The notes under the pieces were generated by a model, which was not told the DNA's origin, did no database searches, and saw only the letters and a list, made by a program, of their open reading frames with translations. Both the position numbers and the translations under genes were made by a program. DNA of 46,724 bases from an uncultured Clostridia bacterium (lineage in GTDB: Bacteria; Bacillota; Clostridia; UBA1381). The stretch lies in assembly GCA_947628515.1 (NCBI GenBank), contig CANRAG010000005.1:1-46724 (forward strand), in the 5' to 3' direction. How positions within the stretch are numbered: the first letter of the stretch is position 1; each line of letters begins with the position of its first letter. Shown piece by piece: positions 45,420-46,724 of the stretch.

Positions 45420-46724
45420 ATGCATGGCAGCAAGTACCGTTTTTTGATAATAAAGATAGTAATGCTCTGTATGATAGCGGCTATTGTCGCGCGCCTTTTT
45501 AACATGCAGATTATAGACGGCGAGAGCTACCTTAAAAGCGCGTCGGCAAGACTTACGACAAATATTGTGAACAAGGCGCCGAGGGGCGATATCCTTGACC
45601 GCTACGGCAATATACTTGTTGGCAACACAACGGGATACTCTGTTACGATGCAGAAAACCACTTCCGATTTACCGGAATTTAATAATATCATTGAGCGGCT
45701 TGCGACCATACTAAACGATACCGGAAACAGCTCCTATGACACGCTGCCGGTCAGTATGGAGTACCCGTACCAGTTTATATTCCAGGATAAAAACAATGAC
45801 GGCAGCACCAATGATGAAAAGCAGGCGTGGTTTGACTCGTGTAAATATACCGGCGAATATCTTAACAGTGACATGACCGCCGAACAGCTGGTTTACACGC
45901 TTGCGGGCATATACGGCGTAAACGGAGATATACGCAGCAAGAATACGCGGGGCGCTATAGGCATCCGCTATGACGCTGAGATGAAGGAGTTTTCCTTCTC
46001 AAACCCTGTGTCGGTAGCGGAAAACATTAACGTTGACGCGGTTACGCGGATAAAAGAGGCGCAGGACAGCCTTCCGGGTATTACCATAACCGAGGATTAT
46101 GTCAGAACATATAACTACCCGGGACTTGCGACGCATGTTCTCGGACGGGTGGGAAAGATTTCGGCCGAGGAATATGCCGCAAACTCCGCAAACGGCTACG
46201 GCATGAATGATATTATCGGCAAGCAGGGCATTGAGCGCTGGGCGGAAAATTATCTTCGCGGCAAAGACGGTTCGACCGGCACGACCACGAATGTTGACGG
46301 CAAGGAGGTCGAAATATCGGCCAAAGTCGATCCGGTTCCGGGCAACTATGTAATGCTCACAATAGACAAGGAAATTCAGGAAACTCTCGAAAAGTCTCTT
46401 GAAAACACAATAAAGCTCATAGGCAACGACTGTAACGCGGGCGCGGCGGTGGTTCTTGACGTAAATTCGGGCGACACTCTCGCCATAGGCTCGTATCCGA
46501 CCTATGACATGTCTAGGTTTGCGGAGGACTATGAGAGTCTTGTTTCAAACGCGGGCAACCCCATGATTAACAGAGCCGTGAGCGGCCTGTACAGTCCGGG
46601 CTCAACCTTTAAGCCGTTAACGGCAATAGCCGGAATACAGACAGGAAACCTGAAGCTAAACGAGCGCATATCCTGTACGGGTATTTATACCTTCTATGAA
46701 GACTACCAGCCTACCTGCTGGATA
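45420..46724 (+). CDS. mrdA: Penicillin-binding protein 2 (partial, cut by window end)
   Basis: Transpeptidase of the elongasome, class B. 435 residues are visible and the frame runs off the window. One N-terminal membrane helix (FLIIKIVMLCMIAAIVARLF) is followed by the PBP dimer domain, with RGDILDRYGNIL near 60, and the start of the transpeptidase domain, with the active-site Ser395 in SPGSTFKPLT (S-x-x-K). The SxN and KTG motifs would lie beyond the edge. ATG at 45420 is chosen over ATG 45410 (different frame); GAAAGGA lies 11 bp upstream. Placement after mreBCD supports PBP2 over a division-specific PBP. Confidence 0.93.
   Translation, partial: MHGSKYRFLIIKIVMLCMIAAIVARLFNMQIIDGESYLKSASARLTTNIVNKAPRGDILDRYGNILVGNTTGYSVTMQKTTSDLPEFNNIIERLATILNDTGNSSYDTLPVSMEYPYQFIFQDKNNDGSTNDEKQAWFDSCKYTGEYLNSDMTAEQLVYTLAGIYGVNGDIRSKNTRGAIGIRYDAEMKEFSFSNPVSVAENINVDAVTRIKEAQDSLPGITITEDYVRTYNYPGLATHVLGRVGKISAEEYAANSANGYGMNDIIGKQGIERWAENYLRGKDGSTGTTTNVDGKEVEISAKVDPVPGNYVMLTIDKEIQETLEKSLENTIKLIGNDCNAGAAVVLDVNSGDTLAIGSYPTYDMSRFAEDYESLVSNAGNPMINRAVSGLYSPGSTFKPLTAIAGIQTGNLKLNERISCTGIYTFYEDYQPTCWI

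Overview
This window looks like chromosome from a Gram-positive anaerobe of the class Clostridia (Bacillota). The grounds are the strong TTGACA/TATAAT promoters and purine-rich ribosome binding sites, the paired glgC and glgD genes, two large S-layer-homology (SLH) proteins, an exported copper-amine-oxidase-like stalk protein, GerMN and DacF-type proteins, and the zapA-U32-maf-mreBCD-PBP2 order. A fibre-using gut member is plausible, but no rRNA or other genus-level marker is present. I saw no tRNA, rRNA, CRISPR array, phage gene or transposase, so this reads as core chromosome with a few lineage-specific islands.

Layout. (1) 50-4103, minus strand: a two-helix potassium channel downstream of a DUF308 membrane protein, a 540-bp gene-free stretch holding a 151-bp imperfect nested palindrome, a secreted stalk-domain protein, and thiC with a consensus promoter and almost no leader. 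(2) 4399-14353, plus strand: a seven-gene run with gaps of 20 bp or less: Lrp/AsnC regulator, PLP aminotransferase, CTP synthase, two half ABC exporters that should form an asymmetric heterodimer, a protein resembling GAP1-N2 (GTPase-associated protein), and a signal-peptide/one-helix protein with a charged tail. A strong terminator closes it. (3) 14617-25608: a complete glycogen locus, glgB-glgC-glgD, then glgA, glgP and a GH13 enzyme from separate units, with palindromes and leader hairpins at the promoters. (4) 25785-34845: a small exported protein of unknown function, an AraC-type regulator and two large SLH surface proteins. (5) 34895-36415, minus strand: a D-Ala-D-Ala carboxypeptidase. 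(6) 36666 to the window end: an envelope/cell-shape run with an OmpR-type response regulator, histidine kinase, GerMN protein, ZapA, U32 family protein, Maf, MreB, MreC, MreD and a PBP2 cut off by the window edge.

How the genes work together. The glycogen block covers ADP-glucose synthesis (GlgC with its non-catalytic partner GlgD), chain elongation (GlgA), branching (GlgB), phosphorolysis (GlgP) and hydrolysis or transglycosylation of oligosaccharides (GH13). The last block couples envelope sensing to the elongation machinery (MreBCD-PBP2) and the division ring (ZapA); the nearby carboxypeptidase trims peptidoglycan. The least explained part is the GAP1-N2-like gene and its membrane partner, which sit in an operon with CTP synthase and an exporter but have no GTPase beside them. 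It is my best candidate for an undescribed system.
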